Below are positions 25,391 through 38,350 of a stretch of 64,000 nt of DNA, in pieces. The stretch comes from Gymnogyps californianus (taxonomy: Eukaryota > Chordata > Aves > Accipitriformes > Cathartidae). The notes beneath the pieces were generated by a model. That model did not search any database. It saw only the letters and a program-made list of their open reading frames with translations, and was not told the origin of the DNA. Location: assembly GCF_018139145.2 (NCBI RefSeq), contig NC_059478.1, forward strand, positions 1,302,001 through 1,366,000, in the 5' to 3' direction. Position 1 is the first letter of the stretch, and the number at the start of each line of letters is the position of its first letter. Both the position numbers and the translations under genes were made by a program.

Positions 25391-28300
25391 CAGCATTACT
25401 GAGGTACCTGTAAGAGCAAGAAGTCGTCACTCTGAATGCTCAGGATACCTTTAATATAGAGTTTGGGCCCATGTCCCATTACATTTAATACTGGATCGTC
25501 TATCAATTCTGCAGAAATTCCTCCCACCTTAGTCTTGCTTATATATAGACCAAAAATTTGATACATCAGTTCACTTTCCCAGTATGTATTTAAAGCTTTG
25601 TATATATCTATAGGTACGAAGAGAAAAAAGAACCCCAAACAGTCTCTTAATTTTAAATCTATATTAACATCTGTGGTGGTACAGTTAAGCATATAACATG
25701 AATCCTTTGGTTTTGATTCTGAACACTGAAGACATGCAGAGGAAAGGGCAGGAGAAAAATAAATGCACTTATTCTACTTTTATCAAGCCTATACTTTGAT
25801 TAACTATGACCTCATGAAATGTTGTCTTTTTGAAGTATTCAGAAGGTATTAGGTGTGGGGGAAAGTATACAAAAGAAACAGGAATATTAATCCTGTTAAC
25901 AGGATGTTAATCCCTCTTTGTGCTGAGAAAACACAATTACTAGTTACAATAGAAATAATTACTGAAGATACCAATGTAACTAAGGCAGCATTTTTTTTTT
26001 TCCTGCAAAAAGCTAGAAGGTCCTAGTTGAATCCCAAGTGCTATCCATCTGAAGGAAAGTCTTCTAAGAACATTACATGCACTTACCCACTGAAGCAATG
26101 AGATTTCGAAATGTCCTTCAGACATCCTTAATGGGAAAAGTTGATTTCTCTATGAGACTGTTAAATCTCAGAACATTCAGTTCAGCACTGAAAGAATGGG
26201 AAGACACAATTACTCACTACCTCCAAAACATCTAAGTGAGTTTCTTAGCATCTTATATAATCTTATAGCACAGTCACAGATAGAATCCAGTTCTCTGGGC
26301 ATTTACTGCTTTATTTGAAAGTCTCTTTTCTCTTCTTTTATTTCCCTGATCATTTATTTTGTTTTTCAATAATATGAAAGATATATTCAATAAACAATAG
26401 TGTTCCCTAGAACTTAACAATCTCATCCCACAAACCTACCCTATGTGCACTAGAAAACTAGAATGATATAAAAATCTCATTCTAAAAGCAGAACAAGCTC
26501 TTTTCTCCTTCTTCACTCATGTTTTCTTCTCCAGTGTGCATCTGGTTGTGCAAGGAATTGATAATACACAAAAGAGAAGAGTTGTGCACTTGGTTCAGGT
26601 ATCAGACCCCGCATCCTGAACGGCTTAGTGCAAACAACTCCAGCTTAGACTCAGATAAAACCCTGTTCAGAGGAAAGAATTTCTGATATTTAAAGTCCTC
26701 TACCCCTGGCTTTTCAGAGGACCGCTATTTGGATAACTTCATATTGATCTCCTTGGTGGAAACAAAAGGATATGGTTAACACAAAGGATGCATGTCACCC
26801 TCAATTTATAACCAAAGTAGATTAAGTCTTAAAAAGAAAAGGTCTTGGAATTATTTCATTGTGGACAAAACATCCTGTTTACTGATCATAACCTATTTTG
26901 TTCAGGACTACTTGCTTTCAGATGTTTGGGGTAGAGGTTTGGAATAGTGGTTCCATGTTGATCCATTATTTTGAATCCTTGTTGCACCACAGTAGTTTAC
27001 AGAACTGGACAACTTACAGTAGTGTCTTCCATACAATAGTTGTACAATTATATTAAATTAGTTCATTGGACTGTTTAATAAACAGGCACTGTTTCTGGTC
27101 AAATGATGAGAAAAAACTATTACCTTTCCTTTCAATGAAAATCAAAGCAAAGTAAAAGTAACGACCAGCATATGATTTCTCCCCTCTAGATACATTGGCA
27201 GGGTAAACACTAAGGAAAAATAAGATTGACACAACAAGAAATGGACAAGAGAATGTGGCATGAGAATGAATTTCAGATAGAAATTAGGGGCAGGACTGCA
27301 GTCATAGAAAAAGAATACGTTAAGGGTCTGGACTTTAAAGTCTATATATGTCTTCATGTATTAATTGATTTGATAGTACTGTTAACATTAAATCTTATCA
27401 TGTCTTCCCAAGCAACGTAGCAGCTAACACTGTTTTATATTTCGTTGAGTATTTAAGAAACAGAAACAACTGGGAGAGTTTGAGGCTGGTAAGTAGTATA
27501 CTTCTAAGTACTTTATGTTGGCTATCAATCCACCTGACTCTGTTGAACATCATAAACTAGGTCTTTGTTGCCAGAGATAAAGTGGTTCTCTCTCTTCTGC
27601 CAGCGGATGCCCATTCTGTAAATTCACAAATGAACACTGAAGAGCTGCAAATTGTTATTCCCTATCTAAAATGAAGCCAATTTCACCCCCTGTTACTTCC
27701 CTGTTGCTGCAGCAGCAGAGGAAATTATGGCTGCTCAATATACTGTTCTTGTCTAGAGCTTGATACTAGAGGCTAATACATAACTTATTTGTCTTTCCTC
27801 TCCTGTAACTGCTAATTAAACAATGCATTTGCTATAGTCTGCTTAAAGATACTTTGTTTCTTTGGGAGATCGGTCTTAAGAGGTTGTACCTGTAATTTTA
27901 CTTAGTATGCTAATCTTTTCCATATGTATATTTCTGATAGCTATATCAGCCTTTAATTTATTTACAGCTTGTGTAAATAAATTGTCTAGCCTTGTACCAC
28001 TGATTTTTCTTCCTGTGAGTTATATTTACTGTACTCATCACAGTAATGTCTTTGAAACAATTATCTTTAAAGTTCAGAACGACAAGAAAAATAAACAAAC
28101 ACGGATTGACAACCCAATTGGGCCAACACCACAAAATATACTCAGGAACATTTATTTGAAGAAAGGTAATTTCAATAATAGTATATTTGTCACTCTTCCA
28201 TGAGGTTTTAAAAGCATTTGAGAATGTAAATGTTTGTTTGTTTGTAAGTATGTTTATGGAAAATTGTTGAAAATATTCATGCGAATATTTATTAAGAGGA

Positions 28301-31300
28301 ATACCCAGATAACAGGCAGGTTATTTTAGGCATATAACAGGCAATTTGAATTATCAGGCAGATAATTTAAATGCATTTTTGCAGTGTCATCCACCGGCAA
28401 GTCTAAGTATCATGAGCAGAAATCAGTTAAGACCAGAGAGAATCCACGATGAAAATTTTGCTATAACTGAAATGATGAGTTCAAAAACCTGATCTAAAAA
28501 TCGCTGCTTAAAACAAAACAGAGGAAGAAGTTCCGGAGCAGAGTCTGTGAACTGAAAACTGCTCGTCAGGTTTGGTGAATACTCTCACCATGTTGTCACA
28601 CAGTCTACCTCTTGAAGGGGAAAGCAATACTTTTTGCTGGTGAATTGAACTCTTACCTCCAGCAGCATGGCTTCAAAAGGGTTGCAGATGAGAAACACAG
28701 TGTAACCCAGAACAGCCTACAAAGTTCTCCCCTTCCCTGCACGAGTTCACAAGCAGACACCACTAGCAGCTCCATTTTCTCTTCTTTTTCTGGGTAGCTC
28801 TTAAAAGGCATTTCTATTAAATCAACAGAATTAATATTTAAGATTAAAATTCTTCTCCTACAGTGGACTGCTAAAGCTAATTAACTTGCCTTTCCAGTAA
28901 CATTTCATCATCAGATGGAAAAAACAAGAACATAACCATTGAATAGCTGAAGGATCTTTTCCACACAACAAATATTCTATATGAAAATGAACTGCTCTAA
29001 TTCTTGTAAAATAAATGAAGGATTTTGAGGCCATTGGGATTTATACAGCCTACAGTTTGTGCCAACTAAATAAAGCCTATCAAAATTCAACTACGTGCCA
29101 CTTATAAATGGTAGAGGAGAATTCTGCTGTAGTGATGAAAAGCCTTCAGCACCTCGGCTTTTTTGCTTTGGGCAGTTAAGCAGATGATAAAAGGAGATAC
29201 ATTCACAACTTTACGATTGTGAATATATCGTTATGGTGACTGTTAAGACAGAACTAAAATCCTGTTGCTCGGCATAGGTCCTACTCACTGAGCTATGGAA
29301 AATCTCTTATAGTTGATGTCAGTACAGGACCTCTGACTCCAAGCTCAGCCATTCCTATCCCCCTCAGCTGGGCCAGGTATACACACAGCCATTTCATTGG
29401 AACATATTCCTGATACTGCTTATCTGCTGACTTGTAATAGTAGGTTTTAATCAGCCCAGACACTGCAGTTCACAGGTTTTTACTAAGGTAACATTTTCTG
29501 TGATAGTTTCATAAAGTAGATCAAAACTGGTGTGCCCAAATGCCTGAAAGACTTTTGGGAATAATATATATTTGGAAAAAATGGCACTTCCTTTGTGTTT
29601 TTTAATGAACCACAAGCATCTGAATTGAGTGATAAAAGTATTATGGAATTAGAATTACAAGATTTTCACTCATTTACATCTGTATTGTTTTCAGCTGCAT
29701 GTTTGCAAGTCACATTTAGGGAATGTTGCCAATACTGCAATAGCCTGAGGAACATTTTGGCTCAAACTCAGTGTGTAAAAATCCATGGAGCATTTTTGTA
29801 TACTAAATTGTCTCTTAAAAAATCCAGCAATACAGCAACTGAAGAAATGAAGAAATATGTGCCTTGAAAACCCATCAGCAGGTCTTCTTACATGGGTATG
29901 TTATAGTACATATTTTGTACCACAACCCTGTATATTGAAAATAGAGTATTCAAATATAAAAGCAGAAATGTTTGGTGCCCATTGATCACTGCTAATTTTT
30001 GTAATGTATCACAATTACATAAACACCTGTGCTAAATAACTTTGTGCTGATAATGGCTGAGAGCATGTACAATGTTCAATACTGCTCAAAACATTTAATT
30101 CGCTACTATTCCAAATCTTCTCAGTTTTTTTTCCCCTCTGTTCTCTTTAAGACTGCTAAAATTTCTTTAAGCCTATAGGGTAAACATACAGATTTTTTAA
30201 TGAAAGTTACATATATCAGACAATTGGATAGTTCAATTGGCACATCTACAAATAACTCAGCTGCTAAACCGGCTGAAGGGAAAAAAAATCTTGATTATCT
30301 TAATTCCTTTCTATTTTTCACCTATGTTTCAAGAATTTTACTACTATTACTCTCATGAACAGGTTTATTGGCTGCAACTGCTTGAATTCTAAGACAATTT
30401 CACCGGCGCTGGATGATGTTCTCAAATGCTGTCACATCAGCAAAACCTGGCCAGCTTGCCGGGAGGTACCCCACAGCACAACCAGGCAGCCTGTGGTTAT
30501 GCTTGGGCTGTTCAGTGCTGCGTTTACAATGCACAGCTGCTAGTCAGCTCTGTGGGGTAAAATCCATCCTGCATATTTTCAAGATAATAGTATTAAATCT
30601 TAGTGTTCTCCATGCAATCTATCCATAGTATTTTGCTTCTTTATGTCTTCTACAGGCAAAAAACATCACAGCACCTGCTTTTGACTGCCACATTTTGACA
30701 TATACTTTGTACTCCTAACCTCTGTCGGTAGAAAAGATAGTATGATCCTGCAGAGTGAAAAGAGACTATGCCAAGACTTAACCAGTGCACAGGCAGCTTA
30801 TTATCTGCTAGAGCAAACAGCTCAGATCAGTATTTCACACAGATGATGTTCAATGGCTTTATAACAGCCACCCCCTTCCTCATTCCTTTTATCGGTGATG
30901 CCATAATATAGGTTGTGGTGTTTCAAACACTTGATTCAATCTTAAATAGTTTAGAAGGGTTATCAGAAGTATGGTGTCTGCTACCTGAATACATTTTGTG
31001 GCCACTATGGCAATTCATAGATAGAGCAACATCCTTTCCATCTTCAGCAATGACTATTATGACTATTTTATTTGGAATGGTTTAGGGCATTTGACACAAT
31101 TCAGTTCTCTGTTGTGCAGAAGGTGAAACACTTACTCTAGAATTATTCCATGGTAATTTAGATAAATTGTTTGGGTACGAATTGGTTGGCTTTCAAGATT
31201 TTTATTACTTCTTTGTAGATGTACTTGACTTTTCTTACTCAGTTATAAACCCCACCAGGTTTAGGTGAGGTTTAGACTATCTGTAGATAATCTCTATCAT

Positions 31301-34300
31301 CTATAAGCTTGACTTTGTCAATCATGTGAAATTCAGAAAAATGTTACTAAAAATAATAATTAACCGCTAGATGTTTCCTGTGGCTTCTGCGTGATTTAGT
31401 TTATAAACCAAAAATGCTTATTTTCAAAGTCTTTTCAAAATTCAGACAAGCTTGGCTGGAAGCAGGTAGTGCTGTCAGCCCTTGTTTTCATTTTATCCTT
31501 AGAAGAGGGTTTAATAACTGTAACTGTTTTGAATTAGTCTTAGAATCTTTAGGATCTGCCTGAAATCCTGAAACAAGTGTTTCCTGTGTAACATCACATT
31601 GATTATAGGGGATTAAGCACTGAAAACCACAGTAGTTAAGAGAAATCATTCATATTACAGTGAGAAGCGTTAGCTGAAAGTGGGCCTGGTAGGCATGGAT
31701 AGTAGGAAAGCCACTAGTTGGGGCTTCATTTATACTCATGTGGTATCAAAATTTATAGCAAAATTTCTGTAGATGTCTTTCAGCAAAAGAGGCCTGAAAA
31801 GGATAGAGCTCACACCCTCTTTACAGTGTTAATGATGGCACTGGATGAAAAGTATCTTTTGTTTTCTATTTTTTTCCTTGTAGGGCTCCTTTCACTTGAG
31901 CAACTACTTTAGGGAAGATTTTTAAAAGAACTAGATGACCAAAAGCAAGTTATATTGGCAAGTTATATTACTGAAATCTTTATGCTTCTGAATATCTTAC
32001 TTTTTTCATTTTAATTGCCACTTTAAACAAGAAAAAATACCCTGTAAGAAATTATAAACATAACGATATTTAATCTTACCATCAATCCCAGAGAAAGTAG
32101 TTAGGTAGTATTAAAAAATCTCATCATGAGGCGTTTGATACTGTTACAATGAGCAGCAGCACTACAGGGAAATCAGCAAAAATAACTTCTAGAACTGATG
32201 CAAAAATTCAAAGATAAAAGTATGTTTGCTAATGAGGTGAATGAATTAATTCAAAGCGTATAATCAATGAAGTGACACTTGCCTCATTCCTCTGTCTGTC
32301 TCTTGCCATTATATGATACGGTAAACTCAGCACTTGGGGGAATTTGGACTGAAATGCATGAGAAAAATAGATTGATAGAGTAAGAAGACAAGTGCACTCA
32401 TGCTACATCCAAAACAGATCAGGTTAGTAAAATTTTGAGGTGAGAGTATTTGCTAATTACTGCTGCTTCTCAATGCATGTCTGTACTTAATATGCTATTT
32501 GAAAAGCAGTATCGCTCTATCCAGCATACAGAAACAGCCAACACAATTCACTCTGTTATATGAATTGCAGTGTGATCAAAGTGTTCTATGGGTACAGCAA
32601 ATATAAAACTTCTTTTTTCTATCTACCTCTAACTTCTAAGAAAAAATCATGAAGATAAAATGATGCAGAGAATTTAATAGTATTCGCCCCACATAACATC
32701 TAGAATAAAATAAAGAAAAAATGCAATAGGGTTTCATAGAACTATGTTTTTCTAATGAAGACATTTTCAAAATTATGGAAAAGAATCTTTTTCATTTCCA
32801 ATATCTTGCTTACTCTTTCAGCAGCAGCAGTTCTGATAGATAGAAAATAGAGTCACAGATCAACAAGTAAAGTTTTGGCAGCATCTTAACTCTAAAGCTC
32901 TGTCTGACAGAGACTCTCTCCACCCTGCTGAGCTGACTGGAATTTCACACAAAAGATTCAGGCTCCAAAACAGACCTTGTAAAAAAAAGATAAGCTACAA
33001 TTTTCACCTCCTTTTGTTTCCTAATTGTAAAATAGATTTAGTTGATTTCATGTCACTCTTTGGATTTAATGGCCTGATTCTTATTGTATCCAGGATACAA
33101 TTTATGTTAAATTTATAGTTTTTTGGTTTTGCCAAAAAGGTGTAGTGTTATGTTATTGTAGATATACATTTTTAAAAATCCTAGAGCATCTCTAACGGAA
33201 ACAGACAAAAAGTGCAAAAGAGAAACAGATTGGCAGGTGATACCTGTGAAAAATATTGGCTTTCCTAGCAGGGAAATCACAGCTAAATGTGATCAAGACA
33301 GTAGAGTCATGATTTTCCTGAAGAGTTAGAGGTCCTTCACAATAGTGCAGATTTAGTGTATAAAATGATGAGCCACAAATATAAAATATAATAGTCTTAG
33401 GTAAAACAATCAAACCAGTTCCCACAAAAAGAGAACTGGACTTTGAAAAAAGGAAAAAGAAAACTATTTAATCTCCCCAGGCTGATATGGCTGCAGATTT
33501 TCCTCATGCTTCACCAGGTTTTTCACTATTTGTATATTAACTACTGTGGCTATATCCCCTGATATATGACTCAAAAATGCCAAGTTGCATTTCAATTCAC
33601 CCCTTGACTCCAACTATCAACTTATCTGGCAAAAACAACTTATTTTAAGAATATGCACAACTGTGTAGACACAATTATATATAGGTTTTTGTGACATGTT
33701 CACTGTAATTTTCTGGAGAAGAAAAACAAATTGTAGCGCTAAATCAAGTTATATCCTCATAGACCTTACCCTTTGTGTAGCCACGCAGAGACTTGTGACA
33801 CCTATAAATTGAAATTGCACTAGTCAGGATATAATTATTATTAGCTTGCCTTGAACCCAAAGATGACTGTAATGAAACAGTGTAATGAACAACGGTATAG
33901 AAGTGTTTTGCATCAAGGCAATTGCACAGCCAGACACTATGCATAGGCATTTCATGTAAATATATGAAACAAGGTGACTAGATCACTGCTTTTATTTTCA
34001 GAGAGGTTGTAGGTCTCCTCCACATCAGGACAGATTAGAAGGAAAGTAGTTGTGTTACAAAGTAGAGACTATAATATATTATTTTTTCGCTCCAAATAAG
34101 CATTTTTTTTTTTTTAATAGTAGTATATTTCTATGAAAACTGTGGAAACCTATGAAAATTAGTCATCTTGTTCAGGTCTTAGATAATAAGATATTCTAGA
34201 AATCCTTAACATTAGGTGAATAAACTCCTAAAATATCTCTTAACACAGAATATGCCCCACAACACCTTAAATACAGTTTTCCACCTATGATGTAGAAAAT

Positions 34301-35180
34301 AGACTGAGCAAGAGAGAAACAATCACAGCACATGCAACCTCTACCATCTTCATTTAGCTGTCCAATACTTGGCTTTCCTTGGCAAAGGGTTCTGACCACA
34401 GAAGTAAATGCAGGCTTTTATAAATTTCTATTTACTGATTAAAGAAAACAGATGAAAAGGTATAGTAAAAGCAAATACTAAAGGCCTATTGCAAAAATAC
34501 TGATTTCACAGTTGCTTTGTGGAAGCCTTGTGATAATGTCTCATACATTGGCATCAAAAATCCCTGTTAAGATTTGTCTCAGAAACTGTAGGTGAAACCT
34601 GCTGATAATATGTGATTTAACACTGGAACTGTAATAGAGGCTTAGTAAGAACTATAAAAATGGCTTGGTTTTTACATGTGACTGCCTACATGAGAGAAAC
34701 CTCTTTTTAACATGCCGAAGGAAAACATTAAAAATCTGGAATTAAGTTCACAAAAGTTATTCCAAAGTGATTTTTTTTAATTCTCTTCCCCCTCAGAAAT
34801 ACAAGTCTCTATTAATCTTTAATGACCTATTACCTCTTACACTAAGGTTTCACTAATTGGCAACATTAGTTAAAAAGAAATATCTTTCCAGAAGATTAAT
34901 GTATGTTTTGTTTCAGCACATTTTGAAAATCTAGGGTTCTGTGAGGAAAAAAAAAGTCTGAAAAATACTATTCCTTTGAGACCTGTGCTGGCTTATTCAT
35001 CAAGGAGACAGAAAGGCAATATCATAAAATACCATGCAAGAGTGAAGATTGGGTTTTGGCGTTTAGATTTATTATTACAGTAACAGTATTGTGGGTTTTT
35101 TTCTTATCTGTACCCAGCATAGCAACTGTCACTAGACAAGTAAGGAAGAGGCAGTTCAGAAGCTGGATGAACAGTGAACA
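25391..35180. other. Unique AT-rich non-coding stretch
   Basis: No gene, CR1 or LTR is recognised. Open frames are under 100 codons. The frame at 29595-29867 (plus, 90 codons) carries a CQYC pair and a mixed composition but no domain I can name. A slightly GC-richer patch lies at 30390-30560. The 3' end approaches the polymerase relic, whose first recognisable block starts near 35182. Confidence 0.55.
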
Positions 35181-35777
35181 AAGATACCTTTTCTTTTGGT
35201 ACAGCACAACAAAAACAGAATTTGTGATACTCGTAGGTTGGCAAAACAATGCGTGACCCCCATCTTGTCAGCACCGTGGCCATGGCAGAGTGCCCTCCGA
35301 GTGGCCACCTGTGTCCTTACCACCAGGAAACACCACCACATATACGCATAAATATATATACATATATAGGGGTGTACAAATAGGCCTTGGCTATTGAAGA
35401 ACAAATTGATTGTTTGGCTATGATTTTATACAAGATGTGAAAGGCCTACATGGAAAAGCATCACAATTTTAAAAGTCTGAAGTACTGACTGTGCTATGAG
35501 CAGATTTATAACATAAACCAGCAGCAGTGTTTGTAGCCTGTGATCAAAAATCAAGCAGCAGAGCAGGTTTATATTTTCTATGATATGGAGTGTTTTCAGA
35601 AAACTGGAACACATCTGAAGTCTATTTCTGCCTTGGAGTTAGCATTGGAAGCACCATGGGCTGAAAAAGCAGCAGTAGAAAAGAAAGCTGAAGGAGAATG
35701 CTTTGTTTAAATGGGACGCCTACCTCCTAAACTTTATTTGATTGTTTATGAACACAGTTTTGGGGCTACACATGCGT

Positions 35778-36148
35778 TGCCCTTAACAACAAAGGATATC
35801 ATGGTAGCACCTTGTCAGACAGCTTCTGAAAGAAAAAAAGGACAAGCAGTTAATCCCCCATGGTGGTAAACTCCTGGGTATACGCATTCCCAGCATAAGT
35901 ATACATTTCATAGACTCTACATTTTTTAATGATTAAACTCATTAAACTCAACAATCCTCCCCAGATTTTGGAATTAAAGGGCTGCAAAGGTTACTTCACC
36001 CATTTTTTCAACACTGCTGAAAATCAAATTCATGTGTAGGCCCTCTTCCATTACCAGAGTATTAGAGGGCTGGACAGCATGGTGCTTGAGCCAAAGAAAC
36101 AGTTCTTATCATGGCACTCAGCTAATCAGGAGAAGATTCTTTCTTTAC
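35778..36148 (+). pseudogene. Polymerase relic, N-terminal exonuclease-region block
   Basis: One frame runs from ALNNKGYHG (about 35779) through FLMIKLIKL, ELKGCKGYFTHFFNTAENQ and LDSMVLEPKKQFLSWH to KEICQ near 36148. In relatives this region reads as a HN.KGYD block, a DSL.FL.M.L..LP block, a LKKGYFPH.FN..ENQ block and a D.M....R..F..WH block, in that order and at similar spacing. Several stops interrupt the frame, including a TAG at 36037-36039 right after QIHV. It is the longest single-frame run of recognisable similarity in the relic. Confidence 0.8.
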
Positions 36149-36158
36149 AGAAAGAAAT

Positions 36159-36760
36159 ATGCCAATAAGATCATACAGGAATGAGATTATAGTAATGACC
36201 CATCACATACTGTATAAGAAAGGTGAAAATGTGAAGATGGATTGCTCTGCAGATCGCTTCCTGAATACTACATTGTTCTCTACACACATGGCCACATGCT
36301 GGTTTATGTACATCAAACTTCTCCCTTCTGGTGGCTGTCACCAGAGGAAAAAGAGACATTTGACCCACTCTATTCAATGGCTTACACATGTGACCAGAAA
36401 AGGAAAATATTCAAAGTTTTCATGCATTATACAGCAGTGGGAGCCTACTCCTTGGATGGCTGTGTGGTCATTGATAGAGCACTGACATCTTCTGAATGCA
36501 ATGGGTGCATTTTCTCTGGCTATATCAAATACTACCATGAAAATCACTGGAATCTTCTGACAGGGGCCACCTTTGCATATTTGTATTACGTGCCACAACA
36601 AAATATGGGCCACCTGAAAAGACCAGTCTTTAATTTCAGGTCGTATGGGAACATGAATGGGCCTTCATGGCAAGAGCTCTTATGCCAAAGTGCCCACACT
36701 GTTCATCCCCAGAGATGCTCTTTTTGGTGGCAGGAAAAATGCCATCTGTTTGTCTCATAA
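36159..36760 (+). pseudogene. Polymerase relic, central Cys-motif block (two overlapping frames)
   Basis: Frame 36159-36485 carries KLLPSGG followed by LTHSIQWLTHV, matching the family's IIP.GGY...S..A..WL block. Similarity then moves to the frame open from 36242 to 36760 (172 codons, the longest non-CR1 frame on the plus strand), with YSLDGCVV at 36446 and ECNGCIFSGYIKYY at 36494-36535, then LLTGATFAYLYY. Relatives carry a VDGY block and an EF.GC..HGC..CY motif here. In this copy the Phe, His and last two Cys of that motif are replaced (Cys, Ser, Tyr, Tyr), so a metal-binding role is lost. The 172-codon frame is open by chance, not a gene. Confidence 0.75.
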
Positions 36761-37796
36761 AGCAGCGCTTGACTAAAAGTTCCATTACTGTGATATTACG
36801 TGTTCTGTCCCTAGCAAAACAATACCTCCTTGGGCATGTAAAAGTAATTTTTGAGAATTTCAGCACTCTAGTAGCATATTTCAGGAAGATCAAAAGACAA
36901 ATATACCCACCTCGAGGGCTCTTTTTTCCCTATTTCTGGACAGACTAGCATCAAACTATTGTTTTCCTTGTGCCACTCTTCTGCTGAAACCTGCGAGGCC
37001 ATCTGCACCCTCAGGGATGAACAAAGAGCCCTTGTGAGCACCTGGTGCATCCCAGGTCTGAACTGGTCTCTGGGGGCGATACATGTGATACTCTGCCATC
37101 TGGCGTTTTGAACAGGGGGTTAACAACCTTTTTTAAGATTACATAAACCTCCTTTAAAAGCAAGAAGCTTCAGACTATCCAGTCTCTTGGATAAATGCTG
37201 ACAGATATCTAAAGATGTTAATTATTACAGGCAGAAGAAGACACTGCTTTCCGGCGTGAGTGCATAAAGAAAACCCCCACAAAATGCCAAACAATTTTGA
37301 AACGCTCTGTGGGTAAATATGGAAATATAAATTCAATCTTCCCAACACCACCATTGTAAGAGAACCAGATGAGTTGTAGTTTCCTCTTTTCTCTGGCTCA
37401 TGTCATGTTGAGGATGCTGCCACTGTCTCATGGAAGCATGCCAAAGGATGTGTAACCCTGGAATACAGCACTAACATTTTTATGGCACCACACCGTACAT
37501 GTGGCTAGAGCTTTACGATCTCTTTAGATGCAAGACCATTGCCTTTACCTAGACAGACTTTGATATTCATGAGTTGCCTGGGTGACTGCATGCTATTCCA
37601 CCTCTTTTCAGGTCAATGACACTAGATGAGCAAATTGCTGAGTTCATGTCTTCAGGTCCCAGATCCTATGGCTACCTGCAGTCAAGGGAAAAGTCTAGAA
37701 GCTAAAGACTTCACTCTAAATGCAACTAGCAGGGAAAAGATCAATTTTGTGTCATTAAGGGCACTTGTGTTGGACTATGACATAAATCCAGAGCAG
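36690..37796 (+). pseudogene. Polymerase relic, GGR block and palm motifs
   Basis: PRDALFGGRKNAICLSHKA (36708-36764) is the best-preserved block and matches the (R)DA.FGGRTNA block of Maverick polymerases. HYCDITCSVP follows in the same frame after one stop; motif A in relatives is D.TSLYP, so the Asp is kept but SLYP is lost. Then come PPRGLFFP, the ERAL.GTW-like block, DYINLL-stop-KQEASDYP, NALW near 37301 (motif B position) and EFMSSGPRSYGY. SLEAKDFTLN (37692) is in another frame from SGPRSYGY. The YxDTDS motif expected near 37550 is not intact in any one frame. Confidence 0.78.
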
Positions 37797-37965
37797 TGAT
37801 GCCTCTAAAATGATCATCATGGATCAGTATCCCATCAGTAGGAACCAGGAGGAGTGGGAGAAAGAATCCAGCCCCCACCCCAGACACAGAAGATGGTCTA
37901 TGGCAAATGGGTATTGGCTACAATTTTCTGCAGCTTTTGGACATGCACTGGAAGCACGTTTTTTC

Positions 37966-38314
37966 CACATTTCTCGTAGGGTCTAGCAAATGTGGAAAAT
38001 GTTAATTTGAAAAAAGTTTTTTGGAGAATGCCAAAGACTTGCTCTCTATTAAGCCTTGGAACGTGGTGTGGTGGTAGAGTAGTCAGCAACTGCTGTATCA
38101 GGGGCTGCTCTGTAAATATCCTTTTATGAAATTTGTGGAGGACTTATTAAAAAGTCTTAGCAATAACCCCTTATTTCCACCTCATAAAATGTACAGGATT
38201 GTGATCAATGATTTGATGAATTCTGCCGGTGAGAGAAATTGAAAAAACCCTAACTTTTACTAACTGAGTGCATCGCAGGAATCTTAGCATCCTGTACATT
38301 GTACAGAATACAGT

Positions 38315-38350
<36 letters not shown>

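Larger units (their letters stand above)
35182..37965 (+). pseudogene. Maverick/Polinton (adintovirus-like) family-B DNA polymerase pseudogene
   Basis: Conserved blocks of a protein-primed family-B DNA polymerase occur in the expected order over about 2.8 kb, scattered over all three plus-strand frames. In the family this enzyme replicates a linear virus-like element using a terminal protein primer. Visible blocks: ELKGCKGYFTHFFN (35971-36012, exonuclease region); LLPSGG and SIQWL (36318-36386); ECNGCIFSGYIKYY (36494-36535); PRDALFGGRKNA (36708-36743); HYCDITCSVP (36783-36812, palm motif A position); PPRGLFFP (36907-36930); ETCEAICTLRDEQRALVSTW (about 36986-37045); KQEASDYP (37158-37181); EFMSSGPRSYGY (37640-37675); KDFTLN and KINF (37704-37751); KMVYGKWVL near 37890. 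Stops and frame changes separate most blocks, so it cannot encode an enzyme. Full-length relatives are about 1000 residues or more; what remains covers most of that, compressed by deletions. A bidnavirus-like polymerase, which shares ancestry, is the main alternative. Family assignment is from remembered motifs, not a search. Confidence 0.82.

Noticed and set aside
27226..27420. 64-codon plus-strand frame starting MTQQEMDKRMWHENEFQ
   Set aside because: Short, with no upstream or downstream exon signals and no familiar domain.
36242..36760. 172-codon plus-strand open frame as a novel protein-coding gene
   Set aside because: Only its second half matches the polymerase relic and the adjoining blocks lie in other frames. 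It is a chance-open frame in a pseudogene.
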